A DNA stretch of 64,000 nucleotides, taken from positions 124,001 through 188,000 of the forward strand of contig PJFB01000005.1 of the NCBI GenBank assembly GCA_003574895.1, read 5' to 3'. Shown piece by piece: positions 54,426 to 62,622 of this stretch. Origin of the DNA: Geobacter sp. GTDB taxonomy: Bacteria; Desulfobacterota; Desulfuromonadia; Geobacterales; Pseudopelobacteraceae. A program made the translations under genes and the position numbers. The notes under the pieces were generated by a model. The model was not told the DNA's origin, ran no database searches, and was given only the letters and a program-made list of their open reading frames with translations. Positions within the stretch are counted from its first letter, which is position 1. The number at the start of each line of letters is the position of its first letter.

Positions 54426-55752
54426 GACCTTTCAGGCAGTAAGCATGTCCGAGGCTTTGCGCATGGTCAAGGCCGAACTTGGGCCTGATGCCATGATCCT
54501 ATCGACGAAAAAGGATAAAACCGGCGGTTTTCTCGGTTTCTTCTCCAAGCCGGTTTACAGGGTAACTGCCGCCATTGATCCTGCACAGAAACAGTCATCG
54601 CCGCCGACTCCGCCGGCTGCTCCCCATCGGGTGAGGCCGGAACGGGAACGGACCGCAAAAGAGGATTTGGAGAATTCCATGCTTGCTCCTCTGGCCCGGG
54701 AACTCAAGGAGTTGCGCGAAAAGGTCGAGTCACTTTCCAGGCGTGAAGAGGAATCGCGCAAGGAAGACAGGCTGGAGGACGGGCCGAAACCGGCAGAGCA
54801 ACAGGAAGCCGGTTTGAATCTTAAAAATATTCCCAGGGGCGATTTGGAGGAGATCAAAAAGCTCCTGCTTAACACACTTGCCAAGAGTCAGGAGGGAACG
54901 GTCAAAACAGTGCGGTGGCCGAATGCATCAGATTCTCCGGCCACTGAGGGGCAATCAGGCGCAGAGCTCCTGCCGGAAGACTCTCCACTGTCGCTGGAAC
55001 TGGTAAATAGCGGAGTCTCCGCCGATTTGATCAGGAAAATCCTGGATACGCTCAATACTCTACCGCTGGAAGGCGGCAACCAGACCCTGAAGAATCGCCT
55101 GAGCGAAACCTTTGGCCGGCTGATCAAGTTTGCCGGCACCCTCAAGATGCGCAAAAATTCTCCGCGCATTATCGCCCTGGTCGGCCCGACCGGTGTCGGC
55201 AAGACCACCACCACGGCCAAGCTGGCGGCAATGTACGCTCTGAACCGGGGCAACAAGGTAGCCCTGATCACTATGGACATATTCAGGGTTGGTGCGGTGG
55301 AGCAGCTCAAAACCTATTCGCGCATTATGGGCATCCCCCTGGAGGTCGCCTCTACGCCCAAGGAGTTGGAAAAAGCGGTTGAAAAACATTCCACCTGTGA
55401 CCTGATATTCATAGACACTGCAGGTCGCAGCCATAAGGACAAAGAAAAGCTGGACGAGATGAAGAACTTCCTCGACAACAAGATTCCCATCGAGGTTTAC
55501 TTGTGTCTTTCGGCAACTACCAAGGATCGTGAATTGGAGGAGATCCTTAACCGGTTTAAAATCTTTCAGGTCAGCAAAGTGGTATTTACCAAGATCGATG
55601 AAAGTGAGAGTTTTGGCAACATGGTTAACCTGCTTATGAAAGATAATCTGCAAATAGCCTATTTCACCACGGGACAGCGCGTGCCTGAGGATATAGAGGT
55701 GGCTACCTCCGCCAAACTTGCCGACATGATTCTGAGGGAGGCGTCCGAATGA
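54415..55752 (+). CDS. flhF: SRP-type GTPase FlhF
   Basis: A 445-residue protein with an N-terminal MLVKTFQAVSMSEALRMVKA, a variable Glu/Lys-rich B region (about 60-190), and an NG GTPase with VGPTGVGKTTTTAKLA, DIFRVGAVEQLKTY and IDTAGRS. FlhF directs flagella to the pole in polar flagellates. It overlaps flhG by 4 bp. Confidence 0.96.
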   Translation: MLVKTFQAVSMSEALRMVKAELGPDAMILSTKKDKTGGFLGFFSKPVYRVTAAIDPAQKQSSPPTPPAAPHRVRPERERTAKEDLENSMLAPLARELKELREKVESLSRREEESRKEDRLEDGPKPAEQQEAGLNLKNIPRGDLEEIKKLLLNTLAKSQEGTVKTVRWPNASDSPATEGQSGAELLPEDSPLSLELVNSGVSADLIRKILDTLNTLPLEGGNQTLKNRLSETFGRLIKFAGTLKMRKNSPRIIALVGPTGVGKTTTTAKLAAMYALNRGNKVALITMDIFRVGAVEQLKTYSRIMGIPLEVASTPKELEKAVEKHSTCDLIFIDTAGRSHKDKEKLDEMKNFLDNKIPIEVYLCLSATTKDRELEEILNRFKIFQVSKVVFTKIDESESFGNMVNLLMKDNLQIAYFTTGQRVPEDIEVATSAKLADMILREASE

Positions 55753-56675
55753 GTACTGTTAAAGGAACCGGTGACCAGGCCGATACCTTGCGCCAGATGG
55801 CCCGTGAAGCAAAGAAAAGCCAGCCGGCCGACCCTTTGCGCCCTAATATGAACCCGGATCATACCGGGATCAGGGTCCTCTCGGTAACAAGCGGCAAGGG
55901 GGGGGTCGGCAAGAGCAACGTGGTTTCAAATCTGGCTATTGCCATGTCAACACTGGGGAAAAAGGTTCTTGTCATAGATGCCGATCTGGGGTTGGGCAAT
56001 CTGGATGTACTGTTGGGGCTTTCACCGGTATACAATCTCAATCATGTGCTGAATGGTGAGAAAGGTATTGCAGATATACTTATAGATGGCCCGGCAGGCA
56101 TCAAGATCATCCCAGCCGGGTCCGGAATTCAGGAATTTACCAGTCTGGGCCAGCATGAAAAACTCAAACTGCTGGACGAACTGGATATGCTGGAAGAGCA
56201 GTTCGACATAATGATCATTGATACCGAGGCGGGCATATCGGAGAATGTAACCTATTTTACGGTGGCAGCCCAAGAGATTATCGTAGTGGTCACACCAGAG
56301 CCGACCTCCATAACCGACGTCTACGCTCTGATCAAGCTATTGGCTACGCGCTACTCGGAACACCACTTCAAGGTGCTGGTGAATATGGCCAAGGACAGCG
56401 AGGATGCCTTGGAGGTTTTTCGAAAACTGGCCAATGTGGCCGGCCGTTTCCTGGACATATCCTTGGATTATCTGGGCTGCGTAGTCAAGGATGAAAAGGT
56501 GGTTGAGGCGGTCAAACGTCAGAAAGCGGTTTCGGAATTGTTTCCGGATTCAGAGGCTGCCGCCTGTTTTACCACCCTGGCCAAGCGGGTCATAGAGAAC
56601 ACCAGGCAGAGTCGTCTGAAGGGGAATATCCAGTTCTTTTTCCGCAGATTCCTGGATAATCCGTCCGGCGACTGA
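55749..56675 (+). CDS. flhG: MinD-like ATPase FlhG (FleN)
   Basis: A 308-residue ParA/MinD-type ATPase controlling flagellar number. The N-terminal DQADTLRQMAREAKKSQ resembles the FlhF-activating DQA motif. A deviant Walker A (SGKGGVGKSN), VIDADLGLGNLDVLLGL and IDTEAGIS follow. ATGA overlap with flhF. It may also restrain the sigma-54 flagellar activator, as in other polar flagellates. Confidence 0.96.
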   Translation: MSTVKGTGDQADTLRQMAREAKKSQPADPLRPNMNPDHTGIRVLSVTSGKGGVGKSNVVSNLAIAMSTLGKKVLVIDADLGLGNLDVLLGLSPVYNLNHVLNGEKGIADILIDGPAGIKIIPAGSGIQEFTSLGQHEKLKLLDELDMLEEQFDIMIIDTEAGISENVTYFTVAAQEIIVVVTPEPTSITDVYALIKLLATRYSEHHFKVLVNMAKDSEDALEVFRKLANVAGRFLDISLDYLGCVVKDEKVVEAVKRQKAVSELFPDSEAAACFTTLAKRVIENTRQSRLKGNIQFFFRRFLDNPSGD

Positions 56676-56687
56676 AGTGAGTGAGCC

Positions 56688-57428
56688 GTGAAGGATAATC
56701 GTGCAATTGTGGGGGACAATCCAGCCAACCGGGATGCTTTGATCATCGAACATCTGCCGCTGGTCAAATATCTGGTAGGGCGAATAGTTCCCCAATTGCC
56801 ACCCCATGTCGATGCGCAGGACCTGATGAGCGCCGCGGTGGTTGGCCTGATTAATGCAGCCGATCGTTTTGACCCCAGCCGGGGTGTGCTCTTTAAAACG
56901 TTTGCCGAACAGCATGTCCGTGGTACGATCCTGGATGAATTGCGCTCGTATGACGTCCTTAGCCGCTCAATGCGCGATAAATACAAGCGTCTGGAGCGTG
57001 AGGTTACCAAGCTTGAGCATCGCCTGGGGCGCAACCCAACCAGCGAGGAGGTTGCAGGCGCCCTCAAAATAGGCCTGAACGAATACTACGAACTGCTCGA
57101 AGACGTTCATACTTACACCTTCATCAGCATCGACGACAGTTGGGAAGACAACGAAGGCAACCCTCTCTGTCTGGCTGATGTTTTGTGTGAGAACGACTCC
57201 TGCAACCCTCAGCAGCAAGTTATCATGATGCAGTTGACCGAGGCTTTGGGTCATGCCATCGATTCCCTGCCAGAGAAGGAGCGTCTGGCGGTGACGCTTT
57301 ACTACAGTGAAGATTTGAACCTGAAAGAGATTGGGGTCGCGTTGGAATTGACCGAATCCCGGATATCGCAGCTGATCAGCCAGGCCATGGTCAGGTTGCG
57401 CGGCAAGCTGAAGCTGCATAAGATTTAG
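56688..57428 (+). CDS. fliA: Flagellar sigma factor FliA (sigma-28)
   Basis: A 246-residue sigma factor starting at GTG 56688. Region 2 has HLPLVKYLVGRI and FKTFAEQHVRGTILDELRS, region 3 LEREVTKLEHRLGRNPTSEE, and region 4 LPEKERLAVTLYYSEDLNLK. It transcribes late flagellar genes. No flgM anti-sigma gene is found in the window. Confidence 0.96.
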   Translation: MKDNRAIVGDNPANRDALIIEHLPLVKYLVGRIVPQLPPHVDAQDLMSAAVVGLINAADRFDPSRGVLFKTFAEQHVRGTILDELRSYDVLSRSMRDKYKRLEREVTKLEHRLGRNPTSEEVAGALKIGLNEYYELLEDVHTYTFISIDDSWEDNEGNPLCLADVLCENDSCNPQQQVIMMQLTEALGHAIDSLPEKERLAVTLYYSEDLNLKEIGVALELTESRISQLISQAMVRLRGKLKLHKI

Positions 57429-57535
57429 TTCAATATTTTGACAGAAGCGCTTCGGGTAATTCGTACCGGCACTTGACTAAAGTCTGGATTTTCGCGGCAC
57501 GCATTGAAGGGGTTACAACAAAGAGGAGGCAAACA

Positions 57536-58270
57536 GTGAACAGCGGTATGTACTCAGCCCTGTCGGGCAACCTTTCTGCTATGAGACGGATGGACATCAT
57601 CAGCAACAATCTTGCCAATGCCAATACGCCTGGCTTCAAGAAGGATAAGATGCAATTCGAGGGTTTGCTGGCCGGGAATCAGAATCCTCCTGCGGTTCCG
57701 CAAGGCTCAACCGCCGACCCGATCCTTCAGAAGGAGAACGTGTATATAGATTATGCCCAGGGACCGATGAGCCAGACAGGTAACCCCTTTGACGTCTCCA
57801 TTGATGGAGACGGCTTTTTTGAGGTCAGCACTCCCGAGGGTCCGGCCTATACCCGGCAAGGCAACTTTCGCATGAGCGCCGATGGGACTCTGGTCACGGC
57901 GGACGGTTTTCCGGTGATGGGGCAGGGAGGGCCGATCCAGATTCAGGGCAGCAAGGTTGAGATCGATGCCACTGGGGCGGTGACTGTTGATGGGACCCCG
58001 GCCGGCATCATCAAGCTGGTTGATTTCCCCAAGCCCTACAACCTGACCAGGACCTCCTCGGCATCGTTTGTCCCGGCTAATCCGCAGGTTATTCCGCAGG
58101 CAGCCAAAGGAGAGGTCCGCCAGGGCCAGCTTGAAGGCTCCAATGTCGAAGCGATTTCAGAGATGGTGCAGATGATAGAAAACAGCCGATATTTTGACGC
58201 CTGCCAACGGGTCGTCAGAGGGTTCGACGATATTGCAGCCAAGGCGACAAATGATTTGGGACGGGTGTAA
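57536..58270 (+). CDS. flgF: Flagellar distal rod protein FlgF
   Basis: A 244-residue protein from GTG 57536 behind AGAGGAGG (NSGMYSALSGNLSAMRRMD). It has NNLANANTPGFKKDK, SIDGDGFFEVSTPEGPAYTR, and the C-terminal SNVEAISEMVQMIENSRYFD. FlgF and FlgG are close relatives; the order and length support FlgF here. Confidence 0.93.
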   Translation: MNSGMYSALSGNLSAMRRMDIISNNLANANTPGFKKDKMQFEGLLAGNQNPPAVPQGSTADPILQKENVYIDYAQGPMSQTGNPFDVSIDGDGFFEVSTPEGPAYTRQGNFRMSADGTLVTADGFPVMGQGGPIQIQGSKVEIDATGAVTVDGTPAGIIKLVDFPKPYNLTRTSSASFVPANPQVIPQAAKGEVRQGQLEGSNVEAISEMVQMIENSRYFDACQRVVRGFDDIAAKATNDLGRV

Positions 58271-58305
58271 GCGACAATCAAACGGGTCCGAGAAGGAGTT
58301 GAAAG

Positions 58306-59094
58306 ATGATACGAGCATTATGGACAGCAGCATCGGGGATGCAGTCGCAGCAGAAAAATCTTGATGTGGTGGCAAACAACTTGGCCAACGTCAACACGGC
58401 CGGGTTCAAGAAGAGCCGGGCCGACTTCCAGGACTTGATGTATCAGAACCTGAAGACCACCGGGGCACCTTCCACCAACGCCACACAGATCCCTACCGGC
58501 ATCCAGATCGGCCTCGGTTCCAAACTGGCCGCGGTAACCAAGATTTTTACTTCCGGCGATTTTACCCAGACCGGCAATGAGCTTGACATGGCAATAGAAG
58601 GGGACGGCTTCTTCCAGGTGCAGTTGCCTGACGGCACTACCGGCTATAGCCGCTCCGGCGCCTTTAAAAAGGACAGCACGGGCCGTGTGGTAACATCCGA
58701 CGGCTATCCGCTGTTGCCCGAGATGACCATTCCGAGCAATGCCACCAAGGTCACGGTTGGCAATGACGGCACGGTTTCGGCAATGACGGCCGGCCAGACC
58801 GCGCCGACCACAGTGGGCAACATTCAGCTGGCTTCATTTTCCAACCCATCGGGACTTTCGGCCCAAGGCAAAAATCTGTATCTTCCCACGGATGCCTCGG
58901 GAGCCGCAACCACGGCCAAGCCTGGTGAGTCCGGTTTGGGCACGATCTCCCAAGGGTTCCTGGAAATGAGCAATGTGAGTGTCATGGAAGAGATGGTCAA
59001 TATGATCGTGGGGCAACGGGCCTACGAAATCAATTCCAAAGCTGTGCAGGCAGCGGATGAAATGCTGCAGACAGCTAATAACCTGAAGAGATAG
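58306..59094 (+). CDS. flgG: Flagellar distal rod protein FlgG
   Basis: A 262-residue protein behind AAGGAG ([20 protein letters not shown]). Motifs are [35 protein letters not shown] and a C-terminal [20 protein letters not shown]. Length matches FlgG (260 in Salmonella). The rod passes through the FlgI and FlgH rings encoded next. Confidence 0.97.
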   Translation: MIRALWTAASGMQSQQKNLDVVANNLANVNTAGFKKSRADFQDLMYQNLKTTGAPSTNATQIPTGIQIGLGSKLAAVTKIFTSGDFTQTGNELDMAIEGDGFFQVQLPDGTTGYSRSGAFKKDSTGRVVTSDGYPLLPEMTIPSNATKVTVGNDGTVSAMTAGQTAPTTVGNIQLASFSNPSGLSAQGKNLYLPTDASGAATTAKPGESGLGTISQGFLEMSNVSVMEEMVNMIVGQRAYEINSKAVQAADEMLQTANNLKR

Positions 59095-59100
59095 CGACTG

Positions 59101-59859
59101 ATGAATAGATTGTATCTGATGTTGATAGGCAGGCGGATGTTTCAACGCATTTTTGTGCTGACGCTATTGTGTATCGCACTGGTGGCTGGCCCGGAGTTGT
59201 GTCTGTCCGCGCAAGCGGGTACCCAGGTGCGTGACGCCGAAATCCGCCAGGCGGTGGAGGCCTTTGTCCAGCAGAGAACAGCAGGCCTGGGTTGGGATAT
59301 CCATATCGACAAGTTTTATATCAGTGGGAATCCCACGCTGCCTGATGGGCCGCTGGCATTTGAAGTTATGGCGCCCCAGCAATGGGAAGGATGGGGCAAT
59401 ATCAGTCTCGCCGTGCTTGTGCGCAAAGGGGATCGTGTCGTCCGCAACATCCCGGTACGGGTAGAGGTGGAAGCGCTTGCCGACATGGTTGTTACGCTCA
59501 GGCAGCTTGACAGTGGTGCCACCATAACGGAAGCGGATGTCGCTTTACAAAAGAGGGATATCGCCGAGGTCAGGGGCAGGTTTGCCTGCAAAGTGGATGA
59601 AATCGTTGGCAAGCGGACCAAGACGACAATCAAGGCCAACATGGCGTTGCGGACAGATCAAGTCGAAAAGGTGCCGCTCATTAAGTCCGGTCAGATGGTA
59701 ACCATAGTAGCGGAGAATGAAAGCCTGAAGGTTACCGTGACAGGAAGGGCCAGGAGTTCCGGTGCAGAGGGGGACATAATCATGGTGCAGAACCTCAACT
59801 CCCTTAAGGAGATACCTGCCAGGGTAGTCGATGCCAACACTGTTCAGGTCAGTTTCTAA
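59101..59859 (+). CDS. flgA: P-ring assembly chaperone FlgA
   Basis: A 252-residue periplasmic protein with an N-terminal signal peptide (about 1-39, cleavage after SAQA) and a C-terminal SAF/beta domain with VVTLRQLDSGATITEADVA and GRARSSGAEGDIIMVQNLNS. It helps FlgI assemble. ATG 59137 is a possible later start. The gene is 6 bp after flgG. Confidence 0.94.
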   Translation: MNRLYLMLIGRRMFQRIFVLTLLCIALVAGPELCLSAQAGTQVRDAEIRQAVEAFVQQRTAGLGWDIHIDKFYISGNPTLPDGPLAFEVMAPQQWEGWGNISLAVLVRKGDRVVRNIPVRVEVEALADMVVTLRQLDSGATITEADVALQKRDIAEVRGRFACKVDEIVGKRTKTTIKANMALRTDQVEKVPLIKSGQMVTIVAENESLKVTVTGRARSSGAEGDIIMVQNLNSLKEIPARVVDANTVQVSF

Positions 59860-59884
59860 GGCGAGGATAGAAGAAGGAATCATT

Positions 59885-60559
59885 ATGAAACGCTGCATTT
59901 ACATGTTTTCGCTGTTGTTGATGGTCGGTTGCACTACCCAGAAAACCGAGGTTAGAACCACCGGCTTTGACGAGCAAATGCAGAAAGCGCCGCCAGACTA
60001 CACCGGCGGCTCTATCTGGCAAGCCTCGTCGGCAGGAGTTACCGAGGATTTCAAGGCTCGTCGCAAGGGCGACATCATTACCATCGTCGTCTCTGAAACC
60101 GCCAGCGCTTCGAAGCAGGCCAATACCGATACGTCACGCAGTACCGGCATCAATGCCGGTATCCCCAATTTCATGGGGCTGGAGAATGTGGGGATCTTCA
60201 AGAACAACCTCGGAGATCTGAGCAAGCTATTAAATGCAAACGTCGACTCCAAGTACTCGGGTGCCGGCTCCACATCCAGGCAGGAAGACCTCAAGGCGAC
60301 CATATCGGCAAAGGTCATCGATGTGTTGCCCAACGGCAATCTGCTGATAGAGGGACGTCGCAACATCAAGGTTAACAACGAGGACCAGGAGATGGTCCTG
60401 GAAGGGGTTGTCCGCCCACGAGATATCGGTACCGACAACACGGTAAACTCCATTTTTGTGGCTGATGCCAAAATCTCCTATTCGGGCCGGGGGATCATCT
60501 CGGATCGCCAGAGCCCTGGCTGGCTGATGAATATTATCGACAAGGTCTGGCCATTCTGA
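59885..60559 (+). CDS. flgH: Flagellar L-ring lipoprotein FlgH
   Basis: A 224-residue lipoprotein from ATG 59885 behind AGAAGGA. The lipobox LLMVGC is cut at Cys. Features are SIWQASSAGVTEDFKARRKG, then GDIITIVVSETASASKQANT and the C-terminal NGNLLIEGRRNIKVNNEDQE. It forms the outer-membrane ring, confirming a diderm host. Confidence 0.97.
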   Translation: MKRCIYMFSLLLMVGCTTQKTEVRTTGFDEQMQKAPPDYTGGSIWQASSAGVTEDFKARRKGDIITIVVSETASASKQANTDTSRSTGINAGIPNFMGLENVGIFKNNLGDLSKLLNANVDSKYSGAGSTSRQEDLKATISAKVIDVLPNGNLLIEGRRNIKVNNEDQEMVLEGVVRPRDIGTDNTVNSIFVADAKISYSGRGIISDRQSPGWLMNIIDKVWPF

Positions 60560-60590
60560 TCATGGCGCTTTCAACCGAGGTGAATAACGT

Positions 60591-61691
60591 ATGTATCTAA
60601 CCAGACTAATTACATTGTCCGCTCTATTGATGCTGCTGGCGACCAGTGCCCATGCCATTCGCATCAAGGACATAGCCTCTTTTGAGGGGGCACGGGACAA
60701 CCAACTGCTGGGCTATGGCCTAGTGGTCGGATTGAACGGCACCGGCGACAGCGATCAGACCCGTTTCCCGATTCAGTCGGTGGTCAACATGCTGGAGCGG
60801 ATGGGGATTACCATCAACCGCTCCGACATCACGCTCAAGAACGTGGCTGCAGTAATGGTGACCGCAACTTTGCCGCCATTTGCCAAGCAGGGCAACCACT
60901 TGGATGTAACGGTTTCGTCACTGGGGGACTCGAAAAGCATAGCCGGCGGGACATTGATCATGACGCCTCTCAAGGGTGCCGACAATCAGGTCTATGCTGT
61001 GGCGCAGGGGTCGGTACTTACCAATTCCTTTGCTTTTGGCGGGCAGGCGGCCACTGCCCAAAAGAATCATCCCACTGCGGGACGGGTTCCCAATGGCGGT
61101 TTGGTGGAGCGCGAGTTGCCCAATATGCTGGCAGGCAAGTCCGTACTCCGGCTCAACCTAATGCAGGCGGATTTCACCACTGCCACCCGCATCGAAGCAG
61201 CCATCAACGAAAAGTTCAAATCAACGGTCGCCACAACTACCGATCCGGGCACCGTAATTTTGAAAATCCCGGAATCCTATGCCAATCATACCGTCGAGTT
61301 CGCAGCTGCCCTGGAAACACTTGAAGTGCGGCCCGATGTCCAGGCCAAGGTTGTGTTGAATGAACGTACAGGCACGATCGTGATGGGCGAGAATGTCCGC
61401 ATTTCCACCGTTGCGGTATCCCACGGCAACCTCTCGCTGGTGATCAAGGAGACGCCGCGGGTTTCCCAGCCGGCTCCCTTCAGCAAGACCGGTGATACCG
61501 TGGTTGTTCCGAGGACCGATATGAAGGTGGTGGAGGAATCGCGCCGGTTGATGATGGTGCCGGAAGGGGCCAGTATCGGTGATGTAATCCGGGCGCTTAA
61601 CCTGCTGGGAGTTACGCCCCGCGACCTGATTGGTATCTTGCAGGCAATCAAGGCGGCTGGGGCTTTGCAGGCCGAACTCACAATTATTTAG
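60591..61691 (+). CDS. flgI: Flagellar P-ring protein FlgI
   Basis: A 366-residue periplasmic ring protein with a signal peptide (about 1-22). Typical segments are RIKDIASFEGARDNQLLGYG, LVVGLNGTGDSDQTRFPIQS, and the C-terminal GASIGDVIRALNLLGVTPRD. Full length. It depends on FlgA for assembly. Confidence 0.98.
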   Translation: MYLTRLITLSALLMLLATSAHAIRIKDIASFEGARDNQLLGYGLVVGLNGTGDSDQTRFPIQSVVNMLERMGITINRSDITLKNVAAVMVTATLPPFAKQGNHLDVTVSSLGDSKSIAGGTLIMTPLKGADNQVYAVAQGSVLTNSFAFGGQAATAQKNHPTAGRVPNGGLVERELPNMLAGKSVLRLNLMQADFTTATRIEAAINEKFKSTVATTTDPGTVILKIPESYANHTVEFAAALETLEVRPDVQAKVVLNERTGTIVMGENVRISTVAVSHGNLSLVIKETPRVSQPAPFSKTGDTVVVPRTDMKVVEESRRLMMVPEGASIGDVIRALNLLGVTPRDLIGILQAIKAAGALQAELTII

Positions 61692-61739
61692 CCTCCGGGC
61701 TCAAGAAATACGATATTTAGGCGATAAGAAAAAGACACT

Positions 61740-62111
61740 ATGGACATTGAAATCCCTCAAAATATACCAACGGCCGGAGATGGCGCCGCAGAGAAGGCCC
61801 GTCAGTTACAGCGGCAGGGAAACACGGCAGGACTCAGCGAGAAACAGCGAATCCAGGCCAAGAAGGTTTCGCAGGATTTTGAAGGGCTCTTTGTTGGCAT
61901 GATGATAAAATCCATGCGTTCTACGGTCAATGAGGACAAGTTGACCGGCGGCGGCCATGGCGAAGAGGCTTTTCAATCGATTCTGGACCAGGAATATGCC
62001 AATGCTGCCGTAAAGCGCGGCGGATTGGGTTTGGCGAAGCTGATCGAGAAAGAGATCATCAGGCAGGAGAGTAACCGTATAGCGCCAAAAAAGGTCGATC
62101 TGCACGAATAG
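61740..62111 (+). CDS. flgJ: FlgJ-type rod-binding protein (no peptidoglycan hydrolase domain)
   Basis: A 123-residue protein with the Rod-binding domain (KKVSQDFEGLFVGMMIKSMR, then GHGEEAFQSILDQEYANAAV). The C-terminal muramidase domain of enterobacterial FlgJ is absent, as in many non-enterics, so a separate wall hydrolase must act. It lies 48 bp after flgI. Confidence 0.93.
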   Translation: MDIEIPQNIPTAGDGAAEKARQLQRQGNTAGLSEKQRIQAKKVSQDFEGLFVGMMIKSMRSTVNEDKLTGGGHGEEAFQSILDQEYANAAVKRGGLGLAKLIEKEIIRQESNRIAPKKVDLHE

Positions 62112-62123
62112 GGTTGTCGGGAT

Positions 62124-62621
62124 ATGAATATGGATAAGACAAAGCTGAAAAAAGCACTTTCATTGCAACTACAGATGTTCGAGGAGCTTTCGGCCGTTTT
62201 CAAGCAGGAGTTGCGCGCAATGTCGGAGATAAACCTCGATGCCATGGCCGAGATCAACCTCCGGAAAGAGGATATTGCCACGCGCATCGTAGCCCACAGC
62301 GAGGCGGTCAGGCAGGCAATCAGCGAGGCGGCCTCCAGCGAAGGGCTTTCCAGCGAAGCCACCCTTGGTGAATTGGCGGCCTGTCTGGCGCAGAAGGGCA
62401 ACGAAGAGTTACTTGTTCAGCACAAGGCCTTGAACATTGCGGCCGAGCGAATTCAGCAGGCAGCGGCCGCAAACCGCGAGATTGCCGAGCGGTTCGCGGC
62501 AACGGTAACCAATTCTCTCGATCTCGTAACAAGGTTGATCAACCAATCAAATGTATATGGAGCCTCTGGCGGCTATCTGCAACGCCAGACAGGGGCGGTC
62601 ATGCTTAACACGGAGGCTTGA
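62124..62621 (+). CDS. flgN: Flagellar export chaperone FlgN
   Basis: A 165-residue all-helical protein (LKKALSLQLQMFEELSAVFK) with an A/E/R-rich body and a C-terminal QSNVYGASGGYLQRQTGAVM tail typical of FlgN, the chaperone for hook-filament junction proteins FlgK and FlgL. It follows flgJ by only 12 bp, leaving no room for flgM. flgK follows at once. Confidence 0.88.
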   Translation: MNMDKTKLKKALSLQLQMFEELSAVFKQELRAMSEINLDAMAEINLRKEDIATRIVAHSEAVRQAISEAASSEGLSSEATLGELAACLAQKGNEELLVQHKALNIAAERIQQAAAANREIAERFAATVTNSLDLVTRLINQSNVYGASGGYLQRQTGAVMLNTEA

Positions 62622-62622
62622 C

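Noticed and set aside
57475-57505. FliA-type promoter (TAAAGT) before flgF
   Set aside because: The -35-like TAAAGT is present but the sequence at the expected -10 position does not resemble GCCGATAA.
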